Assembly (NCBI GenBank): GCA_000350305.1
Contig: CP002916.1
Coordinates: forward strand, 124,001-188,000
DNA length: 64,000 nucleotides
DNA from: Thermoplasmatales archaeon BRNA1
GTDB taxonomy: Archaea; Thermoplasmatota; Thermoplasmata; Methanomassiliicoccales; Methanomethylophilaceae
Direction of reading: 5' to 3'
The translations under genes and the position numbers were made by a program. The notes under the pieces were generated by a model, which made no database searches, was not told where the DNA came from, and was given only the letters and a program-made list of their open reading frames with translations. This document shows positions 8,981 to 16,354 of the stretch, one piece after another; positions within the stretch are counted from its first letter, which is position 1, and every line of letters begins with the position of its first letter.

Positions 8981-9795
8981 AGGCAGAAGACGTGAAGGTA
9001 TGCGTTATCCGCATCGAGGGAACGAACTGCGAGGACGAGATGGCCAATGCCTTCGAGATGGTCGGCGCCAAGGCAGAGAAGGTACATCTCAAGCAGCTCC
9101 TCGGACAGTGTGCCCCCGAACTGAAGAGGAACCTGGAGGAGTACGACGCCCTCGCATTCCCCGGAGGGTTCTCCGCGGGAGACTATGTCCGTGCGGGAGC
9201 CATCTTCGCCGCGAGGATCAAGGCGGGCATCGGGAAGGACGTCCGCGACTTCGTCGAGGCGGGTAAGCCCGTCCTCGGAGTCTGCAACGGATTCCAGATC
9301 CTGGTCGAGCTGGGTCTTCTCCCCGCTCTCGACGGCACCATGTCCGACAGGCCCACCGCGGCGCTGTACACCAACGACTCCGGCCGCTTCGAGTGCCGTC
9401 CCTCCGTCCTTAGGAACGACAACCGTGGCAAGTGCGTGTTCACCTCGGACATCCCCAAGGGGAGCCTCATGGTGTGTCCGTCCGCCCACGCGGAGGGGAA
9501 GCTGCTCAGCGAGATCCCCGGATTCGTCCAGAAGCTGGAGGAGAACGACCAGGTCGTGTTCCGCTACGTCACCCCGGACGGAGGGCGCGCCAGCTATCCG
9601 TGGAACCCCAACGGGTCCCCCTCGGACATCGCCGGTATATGCAATCCCGCCGGAAACGTGCTCGGGATGATGCCCCACCCCGAGAGGGTGATGACCGGAT
9701 ACACCGTCCCCGACTGGACCAGGTCCAAGGCGGGAGAGGACGGTCCCGGAAAGGCGATCTTCACCAGCGTGATGAAGTACCTGTCCAAGCGCTGA
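8977..9795 (+). CDS. purQ: Phosphoribosylformylglycinamidine synthase, PurQ glutaminase subunit
   Basis: 272 aa. It hydrolyses glutamine to supply ammonia to PurL. The class I amidotransferase nucleophile elbow GVCNGFQI places the catalytic Cys at about residue 103, and the His/Glu pair is in PHPERVM at about 234-240. At 272 aa it is the longer archaeal form, with an insertion (TAALYTNDSGRFECR) in the middle. Start fixed by ATGA overlap with purL; a bidirectional hairpin follows. Confidence 0.96.
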   Translation: MKAEDVKVCVIRIEGTNCEDEMANAFEMVGAKAEKVHLKQLLGQCAPELKRNLEEYDALAFPGGFSAGDYVRAGAIFAARIKAGIGKDVRDFVEAGKPVLGVCNGFQILVELGLLPALDGTMSDRPTAALYTNDSGRFECRPSVLRNDNRGKCVFTSDIPKGSLMVCPSAHAEGKLLSEIPGFVQKLEENDQVVFRYVTPDGGRASYPWNPNGSPSDIAGICNPAGNVLGMMPHPERVMTGYTVPDWTRSKAGEDGPGKAIFTSVMKYLSKR

Positions 9796-9805
9796 AAACA
9801 AATTC

Positions 9806-9825
9806 CCGTTCCCGCGAGGGAACGG
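9806..9825. terminator. Hairpin between convergent purQ and riboflavin kinase genes
   Basis: Perfect 8-bp inverted repeat CCGTTCCC-GCGA-GGGAACGG in the 43-base gap between two convergent stop codons, flanked by a T-rich stretch on the + side (CCCCTTCTTTC). Confidence 0.6.
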
Positions 9826-9838
9826 ACTTCCCCTTCTT

Positions 9839-10528
9839 TCAGAGATTGATGCGGACGTCCACCCTGTCGCCGGTGTTGAGGCTCAGGGTTCTCCTCAGGT
9901 GGTAGGGACAGATTATCTCGATGACGTCCATGTAATGGGATCTGGCGGGCACCACGACGGCGCACTCCACGTTCCTGATCTTCGCCTTGTATGCGATGAC
10001 GTCTCCGAAGGAACGGCCCTCGTCGGTGAATCCCGCGATGAGGATCCCGGCGGTGCTCTTGACGACATCCAGTTTCCCGATGTCCTCCTTGTCCACGCCG
10101 ACGTTGAGGGTCCCGAAGAACGGCTTGAATCCCAGTTTGCTCTCGAACTGGTCCATGTAGCCTTTCTGGCAGATGTAGTACCCTCCCTCGCCCATGCCGT
10201 CCATGACCGCCCCGCGGACGGTCATGTGGTCGGTGAGCTCGAATATGCGGCGGTACTCGTTGTACTCCCTCTTCAGTTCGTCCACGCCGCTCTGGGTCAT
10301 TTTGATGCGCTGTTTGCGGGCGCCTAGGTCGCGGACGATGAGACCGAGGTCCAGAAGTTCGAGGATCCTCTTGGAAGCGGACTGCTGGCTCATTTCGAGT
10401 GCGTCGCCGAGTTCCCTGGAAGATACGGCGATGTAGTCGTCGATGCCGCCGAGAAGGGCGATCTTCCTCAGAGCGAAGGTGTATTTCTCGTCCACGTCCG
10501 AGTATAGGCCGATTTTGAATTTAAACAT
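9839..10528 (-). CDS. ribK: CTP-dependent riboflavin kinase with N-terminal HTH
   Basis: 229 aa. Archaeal RibK phosphorylates riboflavin to FMN using CTP. Residues about 10-85 form a winged-helix (SSRELGDALEMSQQSASKRI), and the C-terminal half carries the RibK cradle-loop barrel: GEGGYYI, KLGFKPFFGTLNVGV and the terminal CPYHLRRTLSLNTGDRV. The domain order is that of archaeal RibK proteins with an added regulator domain. I start at the ATG at 10528, which fits a minus-strand TATA element about 18-27 bases upstream; a longer reading would begin upstream of it. Confidence 0.93.
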   Translation of the reverse strand: MFKFKIGLYSDVDEKYTFALRKIALLGGIDDYIAVSSRELGDALEMSQQSASKRILELLDLGLIVRDLGARKQRIKMTQSGVDELKREYNEYRRIFELTDHMTVRGAVMDGMGEGGYYICQKGYMDQFESKLGFKPFFGTLNVGVDKEDIGKLDVVKSTAGILIAGFTDEGRSFGDVIAYKAKIRNVECAVVVPARSHYMDVIEIICPYHLRRTLSLNTGDRVDVRINL

Positions 10529-10536
10529 TCCTAAAT

Positions 10537-10556
10537 CGATTATAACATCTATAACA
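10537..10556. promoter_or_regulatory. Divergent promoter between ribK and the ADP-ribosyltransferase-like gene
   Basis: AT-rich stretch CGATTATAACATCTATAAC with a TATA-like GTTATAGA on the minus strand about 18-27 bases before the ribK ATG and TCTATAAC on the plus strand (10549-10556) for the rightward gene. Confidence 0.45.
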
Positions 10557-10604
10557 GCCCGTGGTCCAAATACACGCACGCGGTAACGGTGTGCGGGATG
10601 TGCT

Positions 10605-11450
10605 TTGCGTTTCGACGATGTTTTCTGGAGGATAAATCAGCCTGTGAGGGCCGTTCAGCTCGTAGGGGAGGTGCTGTACCGTCAGGAGAGGATGTGCCCT
10701 CTGGCGGAGCGCGATCTGGATCCGCGGATGTTCGATATGCCTCCGGTCCGCAGGCAGATGTGGAGGGACCTCCTCACGAAGGAGGAGGCCGCAGCGATCT
10801 CCTGCTACGGCAGGAGGGAGGCGAGGTGGCTGGAGGTGGAATCCGTCGACAGCATACGCGCAGCGGCGGAGCTCGGATCCCAGTATCCCCTGGTAAGGAG
10901 GCTGTCGGCCCTCCTGTCGTCTGCGTGCTCCAAGTCCTAGACCGGGGACGTCGTCTCCTATCATTACATCCGCTCGATGCCCGAACCGCCGTTCGAGGGT
11001 TCATCAATCCACGGCAGGGTGTATGTCCTGCAGGGTTTCGCATCGGCATCTCTGGAAAGATGTGGCCGTCCCGGTTCGGGGGCTGTGGAGATCAGGATAC
11101 TGTCCCCCGCGGGATGTGGGAGAGGGCTGTTCGTGGGTGAGGGGGAGTTTCTCTTCCCCCCGGGCTCCACGTTCAAGATCGTGGGCCGGGGGAAGGACGT
11201 GCTGTTCGTCGAACAGGTGCGCCGTCTGCTCACGCCTTCGGAGATGGCCGGGATGTCGCGCGGGAAGTATCTCAGAACGATCCCCGTGCCTGTGGGGAGA
11301 GACTACAACAGTATCGACAGACTCAACCGTCTGATGATCGCCAATGCCGAGGTTCCCGAGGGGTTCCTGCCGTCTTTCCGTCCCGCACCTACGGAATCGG
11401 CGGGATGGAGAGCGGACACACGTCCGTCCGTTCACGGAATATACGGATAA
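10605..11450 (+). CDS. ADP-ribosyltransferase-like protein read through an in-frame TAG (candidate pyrrolysine codon)
   Basis: Two open stretches, 10605-10937 and 10941-11450, are in the same frame and are separated only by TAG at 10938; the frame ends at TAA. The C-terminal part has features of the VIP2/phage mono-ADP-ribosyltransferase fold: GFASAS (STS-like, S147-S149), then EGE (E179-E181) followed by FLFPPGSTFKIV. A candidate NAD-contacting Arg (R123) lies 11 residues after the TAG. The first part contains LTKEEAAAI...Y like the N-terminal helix of that family, so the fold appears to span the TAG. Start uncertain: TTG 10605, or GTG 10644 after GGAGG at 10627. It could be a pyrrolysine protein, a regulated read-through, or a gene broken by nonsense mutation. 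Confidence 0.55.
10938..10940 (+). other. In-frame TAG codon inside the ADP-ribosyltransferase-like frame
   Basis: TAG at codon 112 of the frame starting at 10605, between a Cys-Ser-Lys-Ser and a Thr-Gly-Asp context. No other stop interrupts the 281-codon frame. None of the other genes in the window uses TAG as its stop. Confidence 0.7.
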
Positions 11451-11457
11451 AAGGGAC

Positions 11458-11473
11458 CGGCCCCGAAGGGCCG
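11458..11473. terminator. Hairpin terminator between convergent genes
   Basis: CGGCCC-CGAA-GGGCCG directly after the TAA of the ADP-ribosyltransferase-like frame and before the stop of the leftward membrane protein gene; a TTGTTT stretch follows on the + side. Confidence 0.5.
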
Positions 11474-11488
11474 TAATTGATTGTTTGC

Positions 11489-11875
11489 TCACTGAGCCTG
11501 GCGAAGAGCGAGGAATCTTGCGGTTCCGTTCATGAAGGCTGCTGCGACGCAGAGCGCTCCGAGGACGGCCTCGATGATTCCGAACCAAAGCTCGAAGTAT
11601 CCGGCTGCGAATCCGCCGATGGCTGCTCCGAGGGTGAGGAACGCCATGAAGATCAGGACGTTCTGGGTCCACTGGGCGTACCTGGTAAATCCGCCGGCGA
11701 GGGCGAAGAACAGGACGGCCATGAGCAGGTAGAGTCCGGCATCGGCGACGGTGTCCATTCCGCTTCCGTCGACGGCGTATGCGAGTGCGAAGGCCATCGC
11801 GAAGAATGCGACGATTCCGCCGATGAGGGCGAATGCGAGTCCGGCTTTCATTGAAGGGGCAACGTTCTTATCCAT
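11489..11875 (-). CDS. Small integral membrane protein, unknown
   Basis: 128 aa with four clear hydrophobic segments (about 12-32, 45-63, 70-90 and 95-115), small Lys-rich N-terminus MDKNVAPSMKAG, and no catalytic motif I can see. Its ATG overlaps the stop of the upstream membrane-protein gene by 4 bases (ATGA read on the minus strand), so the two are co-translated and may form a complex. I do not recognise the family. Confidence 0.65.
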   Translation of the reverse strand: MDKNVAPSMKAGLAFALIGGIVAFFAMAFALAYAVDGSGMDTVADAGLYLLMAVLFFALAGGFTRYAQWTQNVLIFMAFLTLGAAIGGFAAGYFELWFGIIEAVLGALCVAAAFMNGTARFLALRQAQ

Positions 11876-12498
11876 CAGCAGGCACACTCCTTGTTCTCTG
11901 CCTTCTTGACACTCAGGTGGGACGCGAGGAAGACGACTCCGTCGATGACAAACCATGCGAGCGCGAGGGCGACTCCGACGTGCTCTGCCTCCTCGAGTGC
12001 GAGTCCGAGGGCGCAGGTGCCGACGACGATCGCGAAGACGATTCCGATACCGGCGATGGCGCGCTTGCTGCCGCCGTCAATCCAGAGGCCGGCGCACTCA
12101 GCGATGAGACTGCAGGCGACCAGGATGGCAGCGAGCATTCCGAAGAAGCGGAAGTAGTCTCCTCCGGCGTAGTCGAGGGTGAAGACGCCGAGGAAGAGGA
12201 CGGAGATTCCAACGAAGGCGGTCAGGAGACCGGAGATCTTGTAGCCGATCTTGGCCTCGTACGAAGCTTTTCCAGCGCCGTAAGCGGCGAGGAGGATACC
12301 AGACAGGAGGCATCCGTAGTTGAAGTAGTGAACAGCGTCCTCGTTGTCGCTGATTCCGAAGTCACCGAGACAGCTCTCGGTCCAGGACCAGCTGGAGTCG
12401 GCAGAGTATGCTGCAATCCAGGCGCAGATGAAAACTGCAATTGCGAGGATCGCGACCCAGCCGTAAGCGGCGCCGCTCTTCTTTGCATCCGCAAACAT
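11875..12498 (-). CDS. Six-helix membrane protein resembling DUF998
   Basis: 207 aa. Hydrophobic helices lie at about 13-33, 58-78, 88-108, 115-138, 150-170 and 172-195. A DUF998-like pattern is suggested by the early AAYSADSSWSW loop and SCLGDFGISDNEDA, which resembles the SxLGxFG loop of that family; function unknown. The ATG at 12498 is leaderless-compatible with a minus-strand TATA box at 12521-12530. It forms a two-gene operon with the smaller membrane protein downstream. Confidence 0.65.
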   Translation of the reverse strand: MFADAKKSGAAYGWVAILAIAVFICAWIAAYSADSSWSWTESCLGDFGISDNEDAVHYFNYGCLLSGILLAAYGAGKASYEAKIGYKISGLLTAFVGISVLFLGVFTLDYAGGDYFRFFGMLAAILVACSLIAECAGLWIDGGSKRAIAGIGIVFAIVVGTCALGLALEEAEHVGVALALAWFVIDGVVFLASHLSVKKAENKECAC

Positions 12499-12520
12499 AG
12501 TCCAGAGTATCAGCTACGTG

Positions 12521-12595
12521 TTTATTTAGCTTATCGTTTACCGCGCCCGCGTAAAGAGGAAGAAAAAGGGGAAAAAAGGCTGAAAAAACTATATC
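12521..12595. promoter_or_regulatory. Divergent promoters of the membrane protein operon and the GPN GTPase
   Basis: Minus-strand TATA box GCTAAATAAA (12521-12530), 23-32 bases before the ATG at 12498, and plus-strand ACTATATCT (12588-12595) about 30 bases before the ATG at 12626. The A-rich, purine-biased stretch between them contains no gene. Confidence 0.5.
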
Positions 12596-12625
12596 TGGCC
12601 GAATCCTAGGGGGTTTCCGGTAGCC

Positions 12626-13393
12626 ATGAACAATGTCTATTTCGTCGGGACCGCCGGAAGCGGGAAGAGCACGATGGTCGGTGCGTTCAAGGAGTGGCTG
12701 GATGACAACGAGATCGATTCCGTGGTCATCAATCTCGACCCCGGGGCCGAGAAGCTTCCATATGTGCCAGACATCGATATCCGTGAATGGATAGGTCTCG
12801 ACGAGGTTATGTCGGAGTACGGTCTCGGACCCAACGGGGCGCAGATCGTTGCGGCCGATCTCATGGCAGTGAACATCGACAGGGTCAAGGATGCCCTGGG
12901 CAGCTACAACGTGGACTACGTCCTCATCGACACCCCTGGACAGCTGGAGCTGTTCGCCTTCAGGGAGAGCTCCTCCGTCGTGGTGGATGCTCTCGGCAAG
13001 AGCAGGAGCATGCTGTGCTACCTCTCGGACCCCACCCTGTATAAATCCGCCAACGGTTTCGTCTCGGCGATGACCCTTTCCTCCCTTGTGCAGTTCCGCA
13101 TGGACCTGCCGATGATCAACCTCCTCTCGAAGTGCGACGTCCTCCAGGAATCCGAGGCCGACCGCATCGTGGATTGGTACAACAACCCCGACACCCTCTA
13201 CGGGTCGCTTTTGGATGAGGACAGGGACCCGCAGTCCGTGATGGGCATGGAGCTCTTCCGCGCCATGGAGGACACGGGGGTCTTCGGCGAGATGAGGCAG
13301 GTGTCGGCCAGCAAGGGGGTCGGCCTCCCCGAGATTTACGCCGCCGTCCAGCTCAGGTTCGCAGGCGGAGAGGACGCCGAGAGGGACAGATGA
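12626..13393 (+). CDS. GPN-loop GTPase
   Basis: 255 aa. P-loop GTAGSGKST at residues 8-16, the diagnostic Gly-Pro-Asn motif at 68-70, switch DTPGQLELF at about 107-115 and NLLSKCD (G4-like) identify the archaeal GPN family. Eukaryotic homologues assist assembly and nuclear import of RNA polymerase II; the archaeal role is not settled. Its stop nearly abuts the stop of the convergent radical SAM gene. A minus-strand TCTGGCAC copy overlaps codons 47-49 (12764-12771). Confidence 0.93.
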   Translation: MNNVYFVGTAGSGKSTMVGAFKEWLDDNEIDSVVINLDPGAEKLPYVPDIDIREWIGLDEVMSEYGLGPNGAQIVAADLMAVNIDRVKDALGSYNVDYVLIDTPGQLELFAFRESSSVVVDALGKSRSMLCYLSDPTLYKSANGFVSAMTLSSLVQFRMDLPMINLLSKCDVLQESEADRIVDWYNNPDTLYGSLLDEDRDPQSVMGMELFRAMEDTGVFGEMRQVSASKGVGLPEIYAAVQLRFAGGEDAERDR

Positions 13394-14422
13394 TCAGACC
13401 GAACCGGTCTGTCTGAGATACGCCAGTCCGAGTTCCGTGGCGGCATCGTCGGACCTGAGGATGTTACGGTATCCGGCGTTGAAAAGACGCCTTCTCGCCG
13501 CCTCTATCTGGGCCTTCCCCTCCTTCAGGTCGTTGAAATGGGCGAAGGCCACGTTCCTGCCCATCACGTAGGTTCCCATCATGGGGATGCGGATCCTGGG
13601 GACGTACCACGAGGATGCCAGGGTCAGGACGGACCTTATCTGTGCGACGCGGGAGCCGCTCATCTCGCCGAAATCCCCGAACCTGGTGCCGGGGACGGGG
13701 ATGCGGGGCCTGACCTCGCAGGAGTGGCATCCGATGTCGAGTGTGCGGAAGAACGCATCCACGATGTCGTCGGGTTTGGTATCCACGCCGAAGGGTTCGG
13801 TCCCGGCGGTGACCCAGAATCCGGCATCGACCAGGTTCCTGATGGTGGAGAGACGTCTCTCGGGACTGATGGAGGTGTCCTTCCCCTCTCCGATGCGGCA
13901 GGAATGATAGGCGCCGAACGCGCCCGCATCCTTTAGCATCCTGCACCCGTCTTCGTCCAGGTCCTTGGTGTCCACGATGATGCGGGTCCCGCGCTTGGAA
14001 TTGTCCCTGACTATGCCGACCTGTCTCGCGAGGTCCCCGATATCCGCATCGCCGGTGGTCTCCAGCCTTATGCTCCTGACGTCCGAGAACCCGGTGATCT
14101 CGTTCGCGAACTTCGCCAGGACGGAGTCGTCGATGTCGAAGAACCTGCAGGACGAGGTGGACTCGGCGAACCTGCAGAAACCGCAGTTGAGGGGGCAGGG
14201 ACCGGTCGAGGTCTCGATGACCGCGCATATCTGACCCGTGTCGGCGCATGCCTGATGGTTCAGCCTCTCGGCCAGGGAGACCGAGAGGTTGGCCACGGGG
14301 GATCTGTCGCGGAACGTGAGGAGATACTTGCAGTCCTCCGGTGTGAGACGCTCGCGGTACCATCCGCGGGAAAGGATCTCGGCAACCCTCGGGTCGATGG
14401 TCATGGTATCGAAAAAGTCCAT
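13394..14422 (-). CDS. BioB/HmdB-like radical SAM protein
   Basis: 342 aa. The CxxxCxxC cluster motif is C76, C80, C83 (GPCPLNCGFC), followed by a TIM-barrel region with LETTGDADI and the segment GEGKDTSISPERRLSTI that resembles BioB, HydE and HmdB enzymes. The substrate is unknown; I see no biotin genes nearby. The ATG at 14422 is preceded by TTTGTGCCAG, a minus-strand reading of the dispersed motif; an in-frame TTG three codons earlier is possible. It lies 60 bases downstream of PAN, behind a hairpin, so it may have its own promoter. Confidence 0.75.
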   Translation of the reverse strand: MDFFDTMTIDPRVAEILSRGWYRERLTPEDCKYLLTFRDRSPVANLSVSLAERLNHQACADTGQICAVIETSTGPCPLNCGFCRFAESTSSCRFFDIDDSVLAKFANEITGFSDVRSIRLETTGDADIGDLARQVGIVRDNSKRGTRIIVDTKDLDEDGCRMLKDAGAFGAYHSCRIGEGKDTSISPERRLSTIRNLVDAGFWVTAGTEPFGVDTKPDDIVDAFFRTLDIGCHSCEVRPRIPVPGTRFGDFGEMSGSRVAQIRSVLTLASSWYVPRIRIPMMGTYVMGRNVAFAHFNDLKEGKAQIEAARRRLFNAGYRNILRSDDAATELGLAYLRQTGSV

Positions 14423-14429
14423 CTGGCAC
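14422..14429 (+). repeat. Dispersed 8-mer TCTGGCAC at a start codon
   Basis: Copy ATCTGGCACAAAT abutting the start codon of the leftward radical SAM gene, in the 60-base gap to PAN. See the finding on this motif. Confidence 0.7.
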
Positions 14430-14450
14430 AAATACTGTTTGATGGAAGGG

Positions 14451-14467
14451 GCGGGGGAAGCCCCCGC
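14451..14467. terminator. Hairpin after PAN
   Basis: GCGGGGG-AAG-CCCCCGC, 15 bases beyond the PAN stop on the minus strand; likely ends or attenuates PAN transcription before the radical SAM gene. Confidence 0.5.
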
Positions 14468-14481
14468 TAAAATGTCCGGGA

Positions 14482-15684
14482 TCAGCCGTACAGGTAGGCC
14501 GGGACACCCTTGATCTGGTTGCGCTGGGTGTTCATGACCTTGACCTTGGCGGCCTGGAAGTCCTCGGGCGCGACGGTGTCGCGGTTGTCGCGGATGGCAA
14601 GCATTCCTGCCTCGGTGCAGATCGCCTTGATCTCGGCGCCGGACGCTCCCTCGGTCTCCTCGGCAAGCTTCCTGATGTCGATCTTCTTGGAGATGTTCAT
14701 GCGGGCCAGGTGGATCTTGAAGATCTGCTGCCTGCCGTCGATGTCGGGAAGACCGATCTCTATGATCCTGTCGAACCTCCCGGGCCTGAGGAGCGCGTCA
14801 TCGAGGATATCCGGCCTGTTGGTGGCACCGATGATCTTGATGTCCGCGGTGGGGGTGAAACCGTCGAGCTCGGACAGGAGCTGCATGAGGGTCCTCTGGA
14901 CCTCCCTGTCCCCGGAGGTGGCCACATCCGCCCTCTTGGCTCCGACCGAGTCGAGCTCGTCGATGAACACGATGGACGGGGCCCTCTCCTTGGCGAGCTC
15001 GAACAGCTCGCGGACCAGCCTCGCACCCTCTCCGATGTACTTCTGAACGAGCTCGGAACCCACGAGCCTGATGAAGGTGGCGTCGGTGGCGTTGGCGACG
15101 GCCTTGGCCATGAGGGTCTTCCCGGTTCCCGGGGGGCCTACAAGGAGGACTCCCTTGGGCGGGATGATTCCGACCTTCTTGTACAGCTCCGGTCTCTTCA
15201 GGGGGTCCTCGACGGCCTCCCTGAGCTCGACCATCTGCTGCTTCAGCCCTCCGATGTCGTCGTAGGTGATGTCGGGCTTCTCGAGGATCTCCGCACCGGT
15301 GACCACGGGGTCCAGCGGCGCGGGCAGGACCTCCATGACCGCGAGGGTCTGCTTGTTGAGGGAGACCCTCGAACCGGCGACAAGGTCCTTCTCGTCCACG
15401 TACTGCGAGACGGAGACGATGAAATCGGGGCCGGTGGAGCTGTGGACGACCACCTTGTGGTCGGGGAGGACGTCCCTGAGGGACCCTATGACCAGCGGAG
15501 GGCTCTTGAGCCTTTCCAGCTCGCCCCTGATTCTGGCGATGTCCTTCTGGAGCCTAAAGAGCTCGCTCTCCGAGTACCTCTTGTCGTTCTCGGCGTTCTG
15601 GAGGTCCTCCATGAGGCGGACGTTCCTCTCCTCGAGGGTGATGATCTTCGCCTTCAGTTCTTCGATGTCGGGTTCCTGCGCCAT
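14482..15684 (-). CDS. pan: Proteasome-activating nucleotidase
   Basis: 400 aa. PAN is the archaeal AAA+ hexamer that unfolds substrates and threads them into the 20S proteasome. An N-terminal coiled coil (about 5-60) is followed by an OB domain, Walker A GPPGTGKT near 183-190, Walker B IVFIDELD, and the second region of homology RPGRFDR. The C-terminus ends Leu-Tyr-Gly, an HbYX motif that opens the proteasome gate. A minus-strand TATA box TATAATAACC lies about 27-36 bases upstream of the ATG. Confidence 0.97.
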   Translation of the reverse strand: MAQEPDIEELKAKIITLEERNVRLMEDLQNAENDKRYSESELFRLQKDIARIRGELERLKSPPLVIGSLRDVLPDHKVVVHSSTGPDFIVSVSQYVDEKDLVAGSRVSLNKQTLAVMEVLPAPLDPVVTGAEILEKPDITYDDIGGLKQQMVELREAVEDPLKRPELYKKVGIIPPKGVLLVGPPGTGKTLMAKAVANATDATFIRLVGSELVQKYIGEGARLVRELFELAKERAPSIVFIDELDSVGAKRADVATSGDREVQRTLMQLLSELDGFTPTADIKIIGATNRPDILDDALLRPGRFDRIIEIGLPDIDGRQQIFKIHLARMNISKKIDIRKLAEETEGASGAEIKAICTEAGMLAIRDNRDTVAPEDFQAAKVKVMNTQRNQIKGVPAYLYG

Positions 15685-15710
15685 GGTAAACCCTCATAGT
15701 ATGCGTGACG

Positions 15711-15767
15711 GGTTATTATAGGGTGTAAGTTACACAAATGGAAGTGCGCGCACGTTGCTTTTAATAT
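15711..15767. promoter_or_regulatory. Divergent PAN/MBF1 promoters with palindrome GTGCGCGCAC
   Basis: Minus-strand TATA box in CCTATAATAACC (15711-15722) for PAN; plus-strand TATA TTTTAATAT (15759-15767) 22-30 bases before the MBF1 ATG. A perfect 10-base palindrome GTGCGCGCAC (15744-15753) lies between them. Confidence 0.55.
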
Positions 15768-15788
15768 CGGCGCGTTTATAGAACAGGC

Positions 15789-16319
15789 ATGAGCGAACGC
15801 ACCAAATCCACATGCGAGATGTGCGGTAAGGCGTGTCCGACCCGTCCCTTCGTGGTCCAGGGGGTCAGGATGAACCTGTGTCCCAACTGTGCCAAGTTCG
15901 GAGACGACTACCGTCCCCCCAGAGGCGCGGGAGAGGACTTCACCCCCGGTTCAAACAACGCGGTCATCCAGCAGAGGCTGGAGAAGCGCGAGAAGCGCAT
16001 GCAGACCAAGGACATCTACGCCGGCACCGCGAACATCGCGCTGGTCGACGACTACGGCACCAGGATCCGCCAGGCCCGCGAGAAGAAGGGCCTGAGCTGC
16101 AAGGACTTCGCCGCATCCATCGGCGAGAAGGAGATGACCATCAGCAAGTACGAGTCACAGAGGCTCACTCCCGACGACAAGATGATCGCCAAGCTGGAGA
16201 AGGCCCTGAACATAAAGCTCACCGAGCTCGTGCAGGACGGCAAGGTCTCCGGTTCCGGCCAGGCATCCCAGGGGATGACCCTCGGCAACTTCATCATCTA
16301 CGAAGACAAGAAGAACTGA
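15789..16319 (+). CDS. Multiprotein bridging factor MBF1 (archaeal, zinc ribbon plus HTH)
   Basis: 176 aa. N-terminal zinc ribbon with CEMCGKAC and CPNC, a basic linker, and a C-terminal helix-turn-helix (about 92-150, RIRQAREKKGLSCKDFA, then EMTISKYE) with the family's ending. Archaeal MBF1 associates with ribosomes and the transcription apparatus; the precise function is unclear. The gene is monocistronic with its own TATA box 22-30 bases upstream and a following hairpin. Confidence 0.93.
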   Translation: MSERTKSTCEMCGKACPTRPFVVQGVRMNLCPNCAKFGDDYRPPRGAGEDFTPGSNNAVIQQRLEKREKRMQTKDIYAGTANIALVDDYGTRIRQAREKKGLSCKDFAASIGEKEMTISKYESQRLTPDDKMIAKLEKALNIKLTELVQDGKVSGSGQASQGMTLGNFIIYEDKKN

Positions 16320-16328
16320 AACTCCAAC

Positions 16329-16344
16329 CCCGCCGAACGGCGGG
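16329..16344. terminator. Hairpin between MBF1 and the ABC ATPase gene
   Basis: Perfect inverted repeat CCCGCCG-AA-CGGCGGG between convergent stops, followed by TTCCCTTCTCT on the + side. Confidence 0.6.
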
Positions 16345-16354
16345 TTCCCTTCTC

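Noticed and set aside
10589-11140. Alternative rightward frame overlapping the ADP-ribosyltransferase-like gene without the TAG
   Set aside because: Its translation is low-complexity Gly/Arg/Ser and shows no motif, whereas the TAG-containing frame shows a recognisable fold on both sides.
13394-14422. Assignment of the radical SAM gene as pyrrolysine enzyme PylB
   Set aside because: It has BioB/HmdB-like features (GEGKDTSISPE) and no pylC, pylD or pylS next to it; the evidence for PylB is too weak.
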